Source: Pelomonas asaccharophilus_A (GTDB lineage Bacteria > Pseudomonadota > Gammaproteobacteria > Burkholderiales > Burkholderiaceae_C). Taken from it: 64,000 bases of DNA. Below are positions 47,804-55,590 of the stretch, piece after piece; positions within the stretch are counted from its first letter, which is position 1; each line of letters begins with the position of its first letter. The position numbers and the translations under genes are program-made. The notes below the pieces were generated by a model. It did no database searches. It had not been told where the DNA came from and worked only from the letters and a program-made list of their open reading frames with translations. The stretch spans positions 310,001 through 374,000 of the forward strand of contig NZ_JAVDXV010000005.1 of the NCBI RefSeq assembly GCF_031458115.1, in the 5' to 3' direction.

Positions 47804-47810
47804 AACCCCG

Positions 47811-47838
47811 GGGGGAACTAAGCCGCGCAGCCCGTTAC
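47811..47838 (+). promoter_or_regulatory. ECF-like promoter, GGGGGAAC-N15-GTTAC (site A)
   Basis: GGGGGAAC (47811-47818) is followed after exactly 15 bases by GTTAC (47834-47838), 41 bases before the tssA start. The GGAAC box is the usual minus-35 element of ECF sigma promoters. It is the likely main promoter for tssA, tssB, tssC and perhaps more of the cluster. Confidence 0.6.
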
Positions 47839-47878
47839 TTACCGGCCGAGCATCCGTCTGCCCCCTTCCCCGACCTCC

Positions 47879-48973
47879 ATGGACACCTCCTTCGACACGA
47901 CCGATCCCGCCCAGTCGCTGAGCAGCGATCCCGTGCTCGCGCCCTGGCTGGAGCCTGTGTCGGACGACGACGCCTGCGGGCCCGACCTGGAATATGACAA
48001 CGACTTCCTGGCGCTGACCCAGGCGGCTGCGGGCAAACCCGAAACCCAGTTCGCGCCGGCCGAGCCGCCGGACTGGCGCGCCGTGGCCAGCCAGGCCGAG
48101 GAGTTGAACGGCCGCACCCGCGACCTGCGCGTGGCCAACCTGCAGCTGCGCGCCCGGCTGCGGCTGGACGGCTTCGCCGTGCTGGCGCCCAGCCTGCGGC
48201 TGTTCGAACAGCTGCTGCTGCGCTGGTGGGACGAACTCCATCCCCGGCCCGACGACGGCGACGCCTATGCCCGCGTCAATGTGCTGAACGAGCTGGTCAG
48301 CCTGGAGTCCACGCTGGGCGACCTGCGCGCCAGCCTGGTGCTGAACGACCGCAGCATCGGCCAGATCAGCGTGCGCGACATCGAGGTCGCCGTCGGCGAC
48401 CTGGTGCCCCGGGACGACGAGATGCCGCCGTCGCGCGGCCAGATCGAGAACATGCTGGCCGACGCCGTGGCCGACAACCCGCAGGTGCAGACCCAGGCCA
48501 GCGACGCGCTGGCCTCGCTGGATGCGCTGAACGAGTGCCTGTCCAACCGGCTGGGCTACGGCGAGCTGCCCGACTTTTCCGCGCTGCGCAGCATGCTGGA
48601 CGCCGTCGCGTCGGTGTCGCCGCAGCCGGCCAGCATCAGCGCCGACTCGGACGACCTGGCCAGCATGCTGGGCGACCTGGGCATCTCCGGCGACAGCGAC
48701 GACGAGTCGCCCGCGCCGGCCCGCCGCGGCCGCGGCGGTGGTGGTGGCCTGGGCGCCATCGAAAGCCGCGCCGATGCCGTGCGCGCCATCGAGCTGGTGT
48801 GTGCCTATCTGGAAAAGAACGAACCGACCAACCCGGCCGCCAATCTGCTGCGCCGGGCCCAGCGCCTCATCGACCGCAACTTCCTGCAGCTGGTGCGCGA
48901 GTTCGCGCCGGATGCCGTCGGCGAAGTCGCGCGCATGCTGGGCGTGGACCCCGAGAGCCTGGAGTCCATGTGA
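47879..48973 (+). CDS. tssA: T6SS protein TssA
   Basis: A 364-residue TssA, the component that links baseplate, membrane complex and tail during assembly. The ImpA N-terminal domain covers about residues 15-130 (GPDLEYDNDFLAL, PDWRAVASQAEELNGRTRDLRVA, WWDELHPRPDD). After a glycine-rich linker (about 280-290) the C-terminal helical domain has VCAYLEKNEPTNPAANLLRRAQRLI in the place where TssA oligomerises. It is the first gene of the plus-strand T6SS operon, with its own ECF-like promoter. Confidence 0.93.
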   Translation: MDTSFDTTDPAQSLSSDPVLAPWLEPVSDDDACGPDLEYDNDFLALTQAAAGKPETQFAPAEPPDWRAVASQAEELNGRTRDLRVANLQLRARLRLDGFAVLAPSLRLFEQLLLRWWDELHPRPDDGDAYARVNVLNELVSLESTLGDLRASLVLNDRSIGQISVRDIEVAVGDLVPRDDEMPPSRGQIENMLADAVADNPQVQTQASDALASLDALNECLSNRLGYGELPDFSALRSMLDAVASVSPQPASISADSDDLASMLGDLGISGDSDDESPAPARRGRGGGGGLGAIESRADAVRAIELVCAYLEKNEPTNPAANLLRRAQRLIDRNFLQLVREFAPDAVGEVARMLGVDPESLESM

Positions 48974-49032
48974 TGAGCGCCACCCCTTTCTTCCACGTCG
49001 AACCCTGAATCCCGTCCGCAAGGAGCATTGAG

Positions 49033-49527
49033 ATGAGCAAGAGCAGCCAGAAATTCATCGCCCGCAACCGGGCCCCGCGGGTGCAGATCGAGTACGACGT
49101 GGAGCTGTACGGCGCCGAGAAGAAGGTGCAGCTGCCGTTCGTGATGGGCGTCATGGCCGACCTGTCCGGCAAGCCGGAAGATCCGCTGCCGCCGGTGGCC
49201 GACCGCAAGTTCCTCGAGATCGATGTCGACAACTTCGACTCGCGCATGAAGTCCATGAAGCCGCGCGTGGCCTTCAACGTCGAGAACACGCTGACCGGCG
49301 AGGGCAGCCTGCCGGTGGACATCACGTTCGAGAGCATGGACGACTTCTCGCCCGCCGCCGTGGCGCGCAAGGTCGAGGGCCTGAGCAAGCTGCTGGAAGC
49401 CCGCCAGCAACTGTCCAACCTGATCACCTACATGGACGGCAAGAGCGGCGCCGGCGACCTGATCGCCAAGGTGCTGGCCGACCCCACGCTGCTGAAGACG
49501 CTGACCGACGCGCCCAAGGGCGAGTAA
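49033..49527 (+). CDS. tssB: T6SS sheath small subunit TssB
   Basis: A 164-residue TssB/VipA protein that joins TssC to form the contractile sheath. The N-terminus RAPRVQIEYDVELYGAEKKV, the PFVMGVMADLSG strand and the RKFLEIDVDNFD segment are classic. The C-terminal helix (PTLLKTLTDAPK) ends the protein at the usual family length. A GGAGCATTGAG site precedes the start. It lies 59 bases after tssA and 39 before tssC. Confidence 0.96.
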   Translation: MSKSSQKFIARNRAPRVQIEYDVELYGAEKKVQLPFVMGVMADLSGKPEDPLPPVADRKFLEIDVDNFDSRMKSMKPRVAFNVENTLTGEGSLPVDITFESMDDFSPAAVARKVEGLSKLLEARQQLSNLITYMDGKSGAGDLIAKVLADPTLLKTLTDAPKGE

Positions 49528-49566
49528 GCCGCAGCCCCAGTTCAAAGATACGACCGGAGTCCACAC

Positions 49567-51060
49567 ATGACCCAAGCGGAACAGTCAGCATCGGCCCTGG
49601 CCGGCGTCACCTTCGAAGGCAACGACTTCGCGGCGCTGCTGAACAAGGAGTTCAAGCCCAAGACCGACGAGGCGCGCGGTGCCGTCGCGCAGGCGGTGCA
49701 GACGCTGGCGCAGCAGGCGCTGTCCAACACGGCGCTGCTCAGCGACGACGCCGTCAAGACCATCGAGTCCATGATCGCGGCCATCGACGCCAAGCTCACG
49801 GAGCAGATCAACCTGATCATGCACCACGAGGACTTCCAGAAGCTGGAGTCCGCCTGGCGCGGCCTGCACTACCTCGTCAACAACACCGAGACCGACGAGC
49901 AGCTCAAGATCCGCGTGATGAACGTTTCCAAGGCCGACCTGGGCAAGACGCTGAAGCGCTTCAAGGGCACGGCCTGGGACCAGTCGCCCATCTTCAAGCG
50001 CCTCTATGAAGAGGAGTATGGCCAGTTCGGCGGCGAGCCCTACGGCTGCCTGGTGGGCGACTACCACTTCGACCACACGCCGCCCGACGTCGAGCTGCTG
50101 GGCGAGATGTCCAAGATCGCCGCCGCCGCGCACGCGCCCTTCCTGACCGGTGCCGCGCCCAGCGTCATGCAGATGGAAAGCTGGCAGGAGCTGGCCAACC
50201 CGCGCGACCTGACCAAGATCTTCACGACGCCCGAATACGCCGCCTGGCGCTCGCTGCGCGAGAGCGACGACGCCCGCTACCTGGCCCTTTGCATGCCGCG
50301 CTTCCTGTCGCGCGTGCCCTATGGCGCCAAGACCGCACCGGTGGACGAATTCGCGTTCGAGGAAGACACCGAGGGCGCCGACCACAACAAGTACACCTGG
50401 TCCAACGCGGCCTACGCGATGGCGGTGAACGTCAACAACTCGTTCAAGCAGTACGGCTGGTGCTCGCGCATCCGCGGCATCGAGTCCGGCGGCGCCGTCA
50501 CCAACCTGCCCACGCACAGCTTCCCGACGGACGACGGCGGCGTGGACATGAAGTGTCCGACCGAGATCGCCATCTCGGACCGCCGCGAGGCCGAGCTGAG
50601 CAAGAACGGCTTCCTGTCGATGGTGCACCGCAAGAACAGCGACTTCGCGGCCTTCATCAGCGGCCAGTCGCTGCAGAAACCCCAGGAGTACGACGACGCC
50701 GACGCGACCGCCAACGCCGCGCTGGCCGCCCGCCTGCCCTATCTGTTCGCCTGCAACCGCTTCGCCCACTACCTGAAGTGCATCGTGCGCGACAAGGTGG
50801 GCTCGTTCAAGTCGCGCGATGCGATGGAAGACTGGCTGAACAGCTGGATCCTGAACTACGTCGACGGCGACCCGATGAACTCGTCGGAAGAGACCAAGGC
50901 CACGCGCCCGCTGGCGGCCGCGCAGGTCGAGGTGTCGGAAGTGGATGGCGCGCCCGGCTACTACCAGTCCAAGTTCTACCTGAAGCCGCATTACCAGCTC
51001 GAAGGCCTGACCGTGTCGCTGCGCCTGGTCTCCAAGCTGCCGTCCGAGAAATCGAGCTGA
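49567..51060 (+). CDS. tssC: T6SS sheath large subunit TssC
   Basis: A 497-residue TssC/VipB protein. Typical stretches are FQKLESAWRGLHYLV, GEPYGCLVGDYHFDH, APFLTGAAPSVMQMESW, FLSRVPYGAKTAPVDEF and WCSRIRGIESGGAVTNLPTH. The C-terminus (PGYYQSKFYLKPHYQLEGL) is the end that ClpV recycling and sheath interlocking depend on in other systems. Length matches the family. The 94 bases between it and hcp have no obvious promoter, only a good ribosome-binding site (AAAGGAG). Confidence 0.96.
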   Translation: MTQAEQSASALAGVTFEGNDFAALLNKEFKPKTDEARGAVAQAVQTLAQQALSNTALLSDDAVKTIESMIAAIDAKLTEQINLIMHHEDFQKLESAWRGLHYLVNNTETDEQLKIRVMNVSKADLGKTLKRFKGTAWDQSPIFKRLYEEEYGQFGGEPYGCLVGDYHFDHTPPDVELLGEMSKIAAAAHAPFLTGAAPSVMQMESWQELANPRDLTKIFTTPEYAAWRSLRESDDARYLALCMPRFLSRVPYGAKTAPVDEFAFEEDTEGADHNKYTWSNAAYAMAVNVNNSFKQYGWCSRIRGIESGGAVTNLPTHSFPTDDGGVDMKCPTEIAISDRREAELSKNGFLSMVHRKNSDFAAFISGQSLQKPQEYDDADATANAALAARLPYLFACNRFAHYLKCIVRDKVGSFKSRDAMEDWLNSWILNYVDGDPMNSSEETKATRPLAAAQVEVSEVDGAPGYYQSKFYLKPHYQLEGLTVSLRLVSKLPSEKSS

Positions 51061-51154
51061 TCACACGCGAGAACTCGCCCCGCGCGGGAGCAGGACGGGT
51101 CACCTCCATCACCACCGCATCCCGCGCAATCTGAACCTCTAAAGGAGCAACAAC

Positions 51155-51655
51155 ATGGCAGTCAATGCATTCATCACCTTCTTCGACAAGGCCGATGGCG
51201 AGTCCATCCAGAAGGGCAAGGAGAAGTGGATCGAGATCCAGGGCTGGGACTGGGAAATCGAAGCCGAGACCAGCTGGACCAAGGGCGGCGGCGCCTCCGT
51301 TGGCAAGCCCAACCCCGGCAAGATGAACTGGGAGCACTACTTCGACACGTCCTCCACGGTCATCATGGGCTACATCTGCACCGGCAAGGCCTTCCCCAAG
51401 GTCGAGCTGCAGATGATGAAGACCACCGGCTCGGCCACGCCCGAGACCTACTTCACGATGACCATGGAAGGCGTGTTCATCACCAAGGTGCAGCAGAACG
51501 GTACCGAGGAAGGCTCCGTGCAGCAGAAGGTCGAGATGGTCTTCAAGACCGTCAAGATCGAATACAAGCCGCAGGACAACAAGACCGGCAAGCTGCAGGC
51601 CGCCAAGACCTACAACTGGGACATCCCTGCCGGCACGGCCTCGCCCTCGGCTTGA
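51155..51655 (+). CDS. hcp: T6SS tube protein Hcp (first of three Hcp-family genes)
   Basis: A 166-residue Hcp/TssD, the ring-forming inner tube protein and secreted marker of T6SS. It shows the usual opening AFITFFDKADGESIQKGKEKWIEIQGWDW and the core strands YICTGKAFPKVELQMMK and YFTMTMEGVFITKVQQNG in order. Size and sequence make it the most canonical of the three Hcp-like genes here, so it is the probable structural tube subunit. Directly after its stop lies copy 1 of an 82-bp repeat. Confidence 0.95.
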   Translation: MAVNAFITFFDKADGESIQKGKEKWIEIQGWDWEIEAETSWTKGGGASVGKPNPGKMNWEHYFDTSSTVIMGYICTGKAFPKVELQMMKTTGSATPETYFTMTMEGVFITKVQQNGTEEGSVQQKVEMVFKTVKIEYKPQDNKTGKLQAAKTYNWDIPAGTASPSA

Positions 51656-51663
51656 TCAGCCCA

Positions 51664-51745
51664 CCCCCTACCGGCTTCGCCGGCCCCCTCAAGGGGGCGC
51701 TGCCAGCGGCCCGGCAAAGCCGGTTCCGCGGCAGCCGCTGGGTCA
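51664..51745. repeat. 82-bp T6SS direct repeat, copy 1
   Basis: Matches 53197-53278 at 79 of 82 positions without gaps and in the same orientation. It contains three nested hairpins: CCGGCTTCGCCGG, CCCCCTCAAGGGGG, and CCCGGCAAAGCCGG with its flank. It starts eight bases after the hcp stop codon, filling most of the gap to the next gene. As RNA it would be a strong 3' structure that could stop exonucleases or partly terminate transcription after the highly expressed hcp gene. Confidence 0.9.
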
Positions 51746-51803
51746 GGCACCACTTGCCTGCATGCTTCTCGCTCTCGCCGCCGCAGCGCTTCGCTGACCA
51801 CAC

Positions 51804-52352
51804 ATGAGTCGTTCGAACATCTTCATGCAACTCATCACCGGCGCCGGGCCGGTGGTGGGCGAGGGGCTGCTCGAGGGCGCCGAGGGCTCCGTCGAACTGC
51901 TGGAGTTCGGCTGGGGCATGAAGGCCCTGAAAGACCCCAAGAGCAAGGGCAGCGGCATGGCCGCCGTCGCGGCCGCCGCGGCCTCGATGGCCGGACTGGG
52001 CAAGTCGGTCTCCATCAAGATGGAGCCGCTGACCTTCAAGAAGCGCTTCGACGTGGCGTCGTCGCAGATGCACTTCTGCCTGGACAACCACCTGCCCATC
52101 GTCAGCGCCTCCATCACGGTGCTGCACATCAAGCAGCAGGGCCGCGCCATCCACCAGCCCGGCTTCACGCTGGTCTGCACGATGGGCCATTTCGCCAGCT
52201 GCGAGCTGGCGGTCGCCGACGACGGCCTCTCCAAGGAGGTCACCGAGGACTGGACCCTGAACTTCAAGAGCATCAAGATGATGTATCTGAAGACGCTGGG
52301 CAAGGACAACCTGCCGACCGCCCCCTTCTTCTACCCGACGGCACTCCTCTGA
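51804..52352 (+). CDS. Second Hcp-family protein
   Basis: A 182-residue protein of the Hcp superfamily that differs clearly from the first. It opens NIFMQLITGAGPVVGEGLLEG and contains a low-complexity insert (GMAAVAAAAASMAGLG, about residues 51-65) in the loop where Hcp proteins vary. The core reads TFKKRFDVASSQMHFCLDN and EDWTLNFKSIKMMYLK. These segments match the third Hcp-like protein (FKKRVDIATTQM, EEWTCEFGSL), so the two are paralogues. It could be an alternative tube ring or a cargo carrier. The stop overlaps the next start (TGATGG). Confidence 0.8.
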   Translation: MSRSNIFMQLITGAGPVVGEGLLEGAEGSVELLEFGWGMKALKDPKSKGSGMAAVAAAAASMAGLGKSVSIKMEPLTFKKRFDVASSQMHFCLDNHLPIVSASITVLHIKQQGRAIHQPGFTLVCTMGHFASCELAVADDGLSKEVTEDWTLNFKSIKMMYLKTLGKDNLPTAPFFYPTALL

Positions 52353-53191
52353 TGGCTGACAACGGCGCCGACATCTACATGATCCTGCTCCGCCCCACCC
52401 GCGTGCCGGTGGCGGGCGAGTCGGTCTCGCACCTGTTCCAGGGCCAGGTGCTGCTGGAGAGCCTCGAGTGGAACCTGCACAACGAGGAAGAGCGCGTCAA
52501 CAACGACGTGCGCGACGACATGTTCCGCGAGAAGGAGTCGTTGATCTCGCAGGAGAGCAGCGTGCTGCAGCAGTTCAAGTCCTTGAAGGGCGACGTCACG
52601 GCCGCCCAGGCCTCGCTGAAGCGCGCGATGAGCAAGGCGCAGGGCGCGGAGCGTGAGGCGCTGCAGGAAAAGCACGACCGGCTGATCCGCGACTCGCTGG
52701 ACAAGTTCCAGGAGAAGTACAAGGACGCCAACGAGGCCGTGAAGCGCCAGTCGGAAAGCAAGGGCTTCGACGAGCGCGTGGCCGACAAGCGCAGCGACCT
52801 GGAAGGGCGCAACCCCAACTTCGAGTTCAAGTTCAAGAAGCGCGTGGACATCGCCACGACGCAGATGCTGAACTCGATGAAGGCCGGCGACATCTTCCCG
52901 TCCGGCACGCTGACCATCCACAAGCGCTCGACCAACGTCATCGAGGGCACGTCGCTGGTGTTCACCATCCAGAAGATCCGCCTGCTGGAATACAAGCTGG
53001 AGGTGGCCGTCACCGACACGATGACGGAGATGATGGAAGAGTGGACCTGCGAGTTCGGGTCGCTGGCCTACGTCTACAAGAACCCGCCATCGCACTACTC
53101 GCACGGCAACGTCGGCCAGGCCGTCGTCAAGACCGCCACGCAGGCGACGATGCGCGCGTTCACGATGAAGAACATTGGTTCGCCAATATGA
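52352..53191 (+). CDS. Third Hcp-family protein with a coiled-coil insertion
   Basis: A 279-residue Hcp-like protein. The first strands (IYMILLRPTRVPVAGESVSHLFQGQ, split near residue 20) and the core after residue 157 (FEFKFKKRVDIATTQML, GTLTIHKRS, EEWTCEFGSLAYVY) are Hcp-like. Between about residues 44 and 156 is a highly charged, helix-favouring insert of some 110 residues with coiled-coil character (LQQFKSLKGDVTAAQASLKR, REALQEKHDRLIRDSLDKFQ). In Hcp rings this loop is on the ring face or rim, so the insert could reach into or across the tube. A specialised ring, cap or effector carrier is plausible; this is inference. Confidence 0.75.
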   Translation: MADNGADIYMILLRPTRVPVAGESVSHLFQGQVLLESLEWNLHNEEERVNNDVRDDMFREKESLISQESSVLQQFKSLKGDVTAAQASLKRAMSKAQGAEREALQEKHDRLIRDSLDKFQEKYKDANEAVKRQSESKGFDERVADKRSDLEGRNPNFEFKFKKRVDIATTQMLNSMKAGDIFPSGTLTIHKRSTNVIEGTSLVFTIQKIRLLEYKLEVAVTDTMTEMMEEWTCEFGSLAYVYKNPPSHYSHGNVGQAVVKTATQATMRAFTMKNIGSPI

Positions 53192-53196
53192 GCTCC

Positions 53197-53278
53197 CCCC
53201 CTACCGGCTTCGCCGGCCCCCTCAAGGGGGCGCTGCCAGTGGCCCGGCAAAGCCGGTTCCACGGCAGCCGCTTGGTCA
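53197..53278. repeat. 82-bp T6SS direct repeat, copy 2
   Basis: Second copy of the repeat at 51664-51745, again beginning a few bases after the stop of an Hcp-family gene. The two copies, 1.5 kb apart in direct orientation, bracket exactly the second and third Hcp-like genes. Recombination between them would remove or duplicate that pair. Confidence 0.9.
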
Positions 53279-53345
53279 TCAACACGTTCGGATGCGTCGG
53301 GGGTTCGGCTTGTCTCTAACCAACTACCGCGATGTCAGCACGTCC

Positions 53346-53891
53346 ATGAGCGACGTGTCGGCGGGCTTCCAGTTCGAGTTCTATTGCGAGAAGTGCGGCG
53401 AGACCTCGCGCTCGGCGTTCAGGCCTTACCGCAAGGGACAGATCACGGGCTGGCTGAGCCGCTTCGCGTTCATGTTCCATGACTTGAGCAAGGCCAGCCG
53501 CGCGACGGGCGCCTTCGCCGAAGCGGGCGGCAGCGGCGCCAAGGCCGAAGCACTGGAAGAGGCCCGCGCACTCGCGGCCGCGCTGTACGAGCGCTGCACC
53601 GGCTGCCGCAAATGGGTGGGCCGCGAATGCTGGGACGGCAACGCCGGCAGCTGCCGCGACTGCGCCACCAAGGCCGCCGCCAATTCGGGCGGAGGCTATG
53701 GCTCGCAAGGCGGCTACGGCGCGGCCTCGGGCGGTGCCGCCTGCCCCAACTGCCAGACGGCCTCGCAGGGCGGGCGCTTCTGCCACGAGTGCGGCTTCGA
53801 CATGGCCAGCACGCACAAGAGCTGCCCCGCCTGCGGCATCACCCTTCCGCGCTCCGCGCGCTTCTGTACCGACTGCGGCCATGGCTTCTGA
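53346..53891 (+). CDS. Multi-zinc-ribbon protein of the T6SS cluster
   Basis: A 181-residue protein with fifteen cysteines, mostly in CxxC pairs: 14/17, 84/87, 103/106, 133/136, 146/149, 160/163 and 174/177, plus Cys95. The last four pairs form two complete zinc ribbons (CPNC with CHECG, CPACG with CTDCG) after a Gly/Ser/Tyr-rich linker. The middle part (about 60-82) is an Ala-rich helix. No signal or membrane segment is seen. The start at 53346 avoids reading through the repeat. It overlaps tagJ by eleven bases, so it belongs to the operon. Zinc ribbons are not standard T6SS parts; a scaffold or regulatory role is possible. Confidence 0.7.
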   Translation: MSDVSAGFQFEFYCEKCGETSRSAFRPYRKGQITGWLSRFAFMFHDLSKASRATGAFAEAGGSGAKAEALEEARALAAALYERCTGCRKWVGRECWDGNAGSCRDCATKAAANSGGGYGSQGGYGAASGGAACPNCQTASQGGRFCHECGFDMASTHKSCPACGITLPRSARFCTDCGHGF

Positions 53892-54708
53892 CCTGACACC
53901 CCAACAAGCCGCCGAAGAGGCGCTGCGTGCCGGCGACCCGCGCACCGCGCTCGCCAAGTTGACCGAGGCCGTGCGCGCCAAGCCGGCCGACCCCAAGCTG
54001 CGCACCTTCATGTCGCAGCTGCTCAGCGTGCTGGGCCAGTGGGAACGCGCGCACACCCAGCTCAACGTCGTCGCCGACATGGACAAGCTGGCCATCCCCA
54101 TGCGCGAGACCGTGGGCCACGCCATCCGCTGCGAGCTGCTGCGCGCGCAGGTGTTCGCCGGCAAGCGAACGCCCGTCGTGTTCGGCCAGCCCGAGGCCTG
54201 GGTGGCGCAGCTCATCGAGTCGCTGAGGCAGCAGGGCGAAGGCCACGACCAGCTCGCCGTCGATCTCGCCGCCAAGGCCTTCGACGCCGCGCCCACCAGC
54301 GCCGGAGCCATCGACGGCCAGCGCTTCGAATGGCTGGCCGATGCCGACTCGCGCCTGGGGCCCATCCTGGAGGTCTGCCTGAACGGCCACTACACCTGGG
54401 TGCCGTTCCAGAATCTGGCCAAGATCAGCTTCGACAAGCCCGAAGACCTGCGCGACTGCGTCTGGATGCCTGCGCAGCTGAGCTTCACCAACGGCGGCAA
54501 CAGCGTGGCGCTGGTGCCCACGCGCTACGTGGGTTCCGACAAGAGCGACGACGGCCTCATCAACCTGGCGCGCAAGACCGTCTGGGAGCCCCTGCCCGGC
54601 GAGGAGCGCTACGCCGGCCTGGGCCAGCGCGTGCTGGCCAGCGACGTGGGCGACCACGACCTGATGGCCATCCGGGAAATCACCTTCGATAGCAACGAGG
54701 CCGCCTGA
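53881..54708 (+). CDS. tagJ: T6SS accessory protein TagJ/ImpE
   Basis: A 275-residue ImpE/TagJ family protein. The tetratricopeptide-like N-terminus (AAEEALRAGDPRTALAKLTEAV, LRTFMSQLLSVLGQWERA) and the later WVPFQNLAKISFDKPEDLRD region are characteristic. In other systems TagJ binds the TssB N-terminus and helps sheath handling. The end overlaps tssE by one base (TGATGG), showing tight coupling. The gene is optional in T6SS clusters and usually neighbours tssE, as here. Confidence 0.9.
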   Translation: MASDLTPQQAAEEALRAGDPRTALAKLTEAVRAKPADPKLRTFMSQLLSVLGQWERAHTQLNVVADMDKLAIPMRETVGHAIRCELLRAQVFAGKRTPVVFGQPEAWVAQLIESLRQQGEGHDQLAVDLAAKAFDAAPTSAGAIDGQRFEWLADADSRLGPILEVCLNGHYTWVPFQNLAKISFDKPEDLRDCVWMPAQLSFTNGGNSVALVPTRYVGSDKSDDGLINLARKTVWEPLPGEERYAGLGQRVLASDVGDHDLMAIREITFDSNEAA

Positions 54709-55244
54709 TGGCCGGCCTGGGCGCCCAGGACCGGCTCCAGCCCTCGCTGCTCGACCGGCTCACCGACCACGAGCCCGACAGCCGGGTCGAGGCGCTGGAC
54801 GCGCGCATGCTGACCCGCAAGCAGCTGCGCGAGGCGGTGTTGCGCGACCTGTCCTGGCTGTTCAACGCCGTCTGCGAGGAGCCCGACATCGGCAACCGCG
54901 ACGACCCCGAGCGCACCGCGCTGTGGAAGAGCGTGCCGCACGCCGCCGACTCGGTACTGAACTTCGGCATCCTGCCGCTGACCGGCCAGACCATGAGCGT
55001 GCACAACTTCCCGCTCATCGAGGCCCAGTTGCGCCAGGCCATCGTCCGCTTCGAACCGCGGCTGGACCCCAACACCGTCGAGGTCCGCATCGCCAACGAC
55101 ATGACCACCGGCATCCGCCCCACCAGCCTGCGCCTGACCATCAAGGGCCAGATGTGGAACCAGCCCGTGCCGCTGGAACTGCTGCTCAGCGCCGACGTGG
55201 ACGTGGACACCGGCCAGGCCGCGGTGCGCGACCTGCGCGCCTAG
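54708..55244 (+). CDS. tssE: T6SS baseplate protein TssE
   Basis: A 178-residue gp25-like baseplate wedge protein. It starts with the typical LQPSLLDRLTDHEP, followed by RKQLREAVLRDLSWLFNAV. The gp25 core includes SVLNFGILPLTGQTM and AIVRFEPRLDPNTVEV. It seeds sheath polymerisation together with TssF, TssG and TssK. It overlaps tagJ and is followed 14 bases later by a small unknown gene. Confidence 0.95.
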   Translation: MAGLGAQDRLQPSLLDRLTDHEPDSRVEALDARMLTRKQLREAVLRDLSWLFNAVCEEPDIGNRDDPERTALWKSVPHAADSVLNFGILPLTGQTMSVHNFPLIEAQLRQAIVRFEPRLDPNTVEVRIANDMTTGIRPTSLRLTIKGQMWNQPVPLELLLSADVDVDTGQAAVRDLRA

Positions 55245-55258
55245 ACCAAGGATTCACG

Positions 55259-55576
55259 ATGCAGCGCAAAGTGCTAGGCGGCCACGTCCAGCCCAAGGAC
55301 GGCAAGCTCAAGGAACCGGCCAAGGACGACAAGGGCAAGGAGATCAAGCCGGTGCCCACCGACGTCGACTCCGTCGAATTCAAGGTGCCCGAGGGCGCAC
55401 CCGACGTCACGACAGGCTCCGAGGGCGTCATGCTGTTGTCCGGCGCGCCCAACACCGGCCCGTACAAGAAGGACGACGTGCTGCTCTACCTGATCCCGAA
55501 GTTCAAGGCCCGCATGACATTGAAGGTGCTCTCCGAAGTGGGCCCCACCAAGTACAAGGTCAAGCGCATCGCCTGA
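55259..55576 (+). CDS. Small basic protein between tssE and tssF, unknown
   Basis: A 105-residue, Lys-rich protein starting MQRKVLGGHVQPKDGKLKEP, with a short beta-rich C-terminal half (SVEFKVPEGAPDV, GVMLLSGAPN, VLSEVGPTKYKVKRIA). No signal peptide, cysteine or membrane segment is present. I do not recognise a family. It lies inside the operon, 14 bases from each neighbour, with an AAGGATT site, so it is very probably expressed with the baseplate genes. A baseplate or tip accessory role can only be guessed. Confidence 0.65.
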   Translation: MQRKVLGGHVQPKDGKLKEPAKDDKGKEIKPVPTDVDSVEFKVPEGAPDVTTGSEGVMLLSGAPNTGPYKKDDVLLYLIPKFKARMTLKVLSEVGPTKYKVKRIA

Positions 55577-55590
55577 CGCCTCCACTGTCC

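Noticed and set aside
51706..51742. GCGGAAC on the minus strand of the hcp repeat as a promoter
   Set aside because: The second box is absent at the proper distance and the sequence is part of a repeat hairpin.
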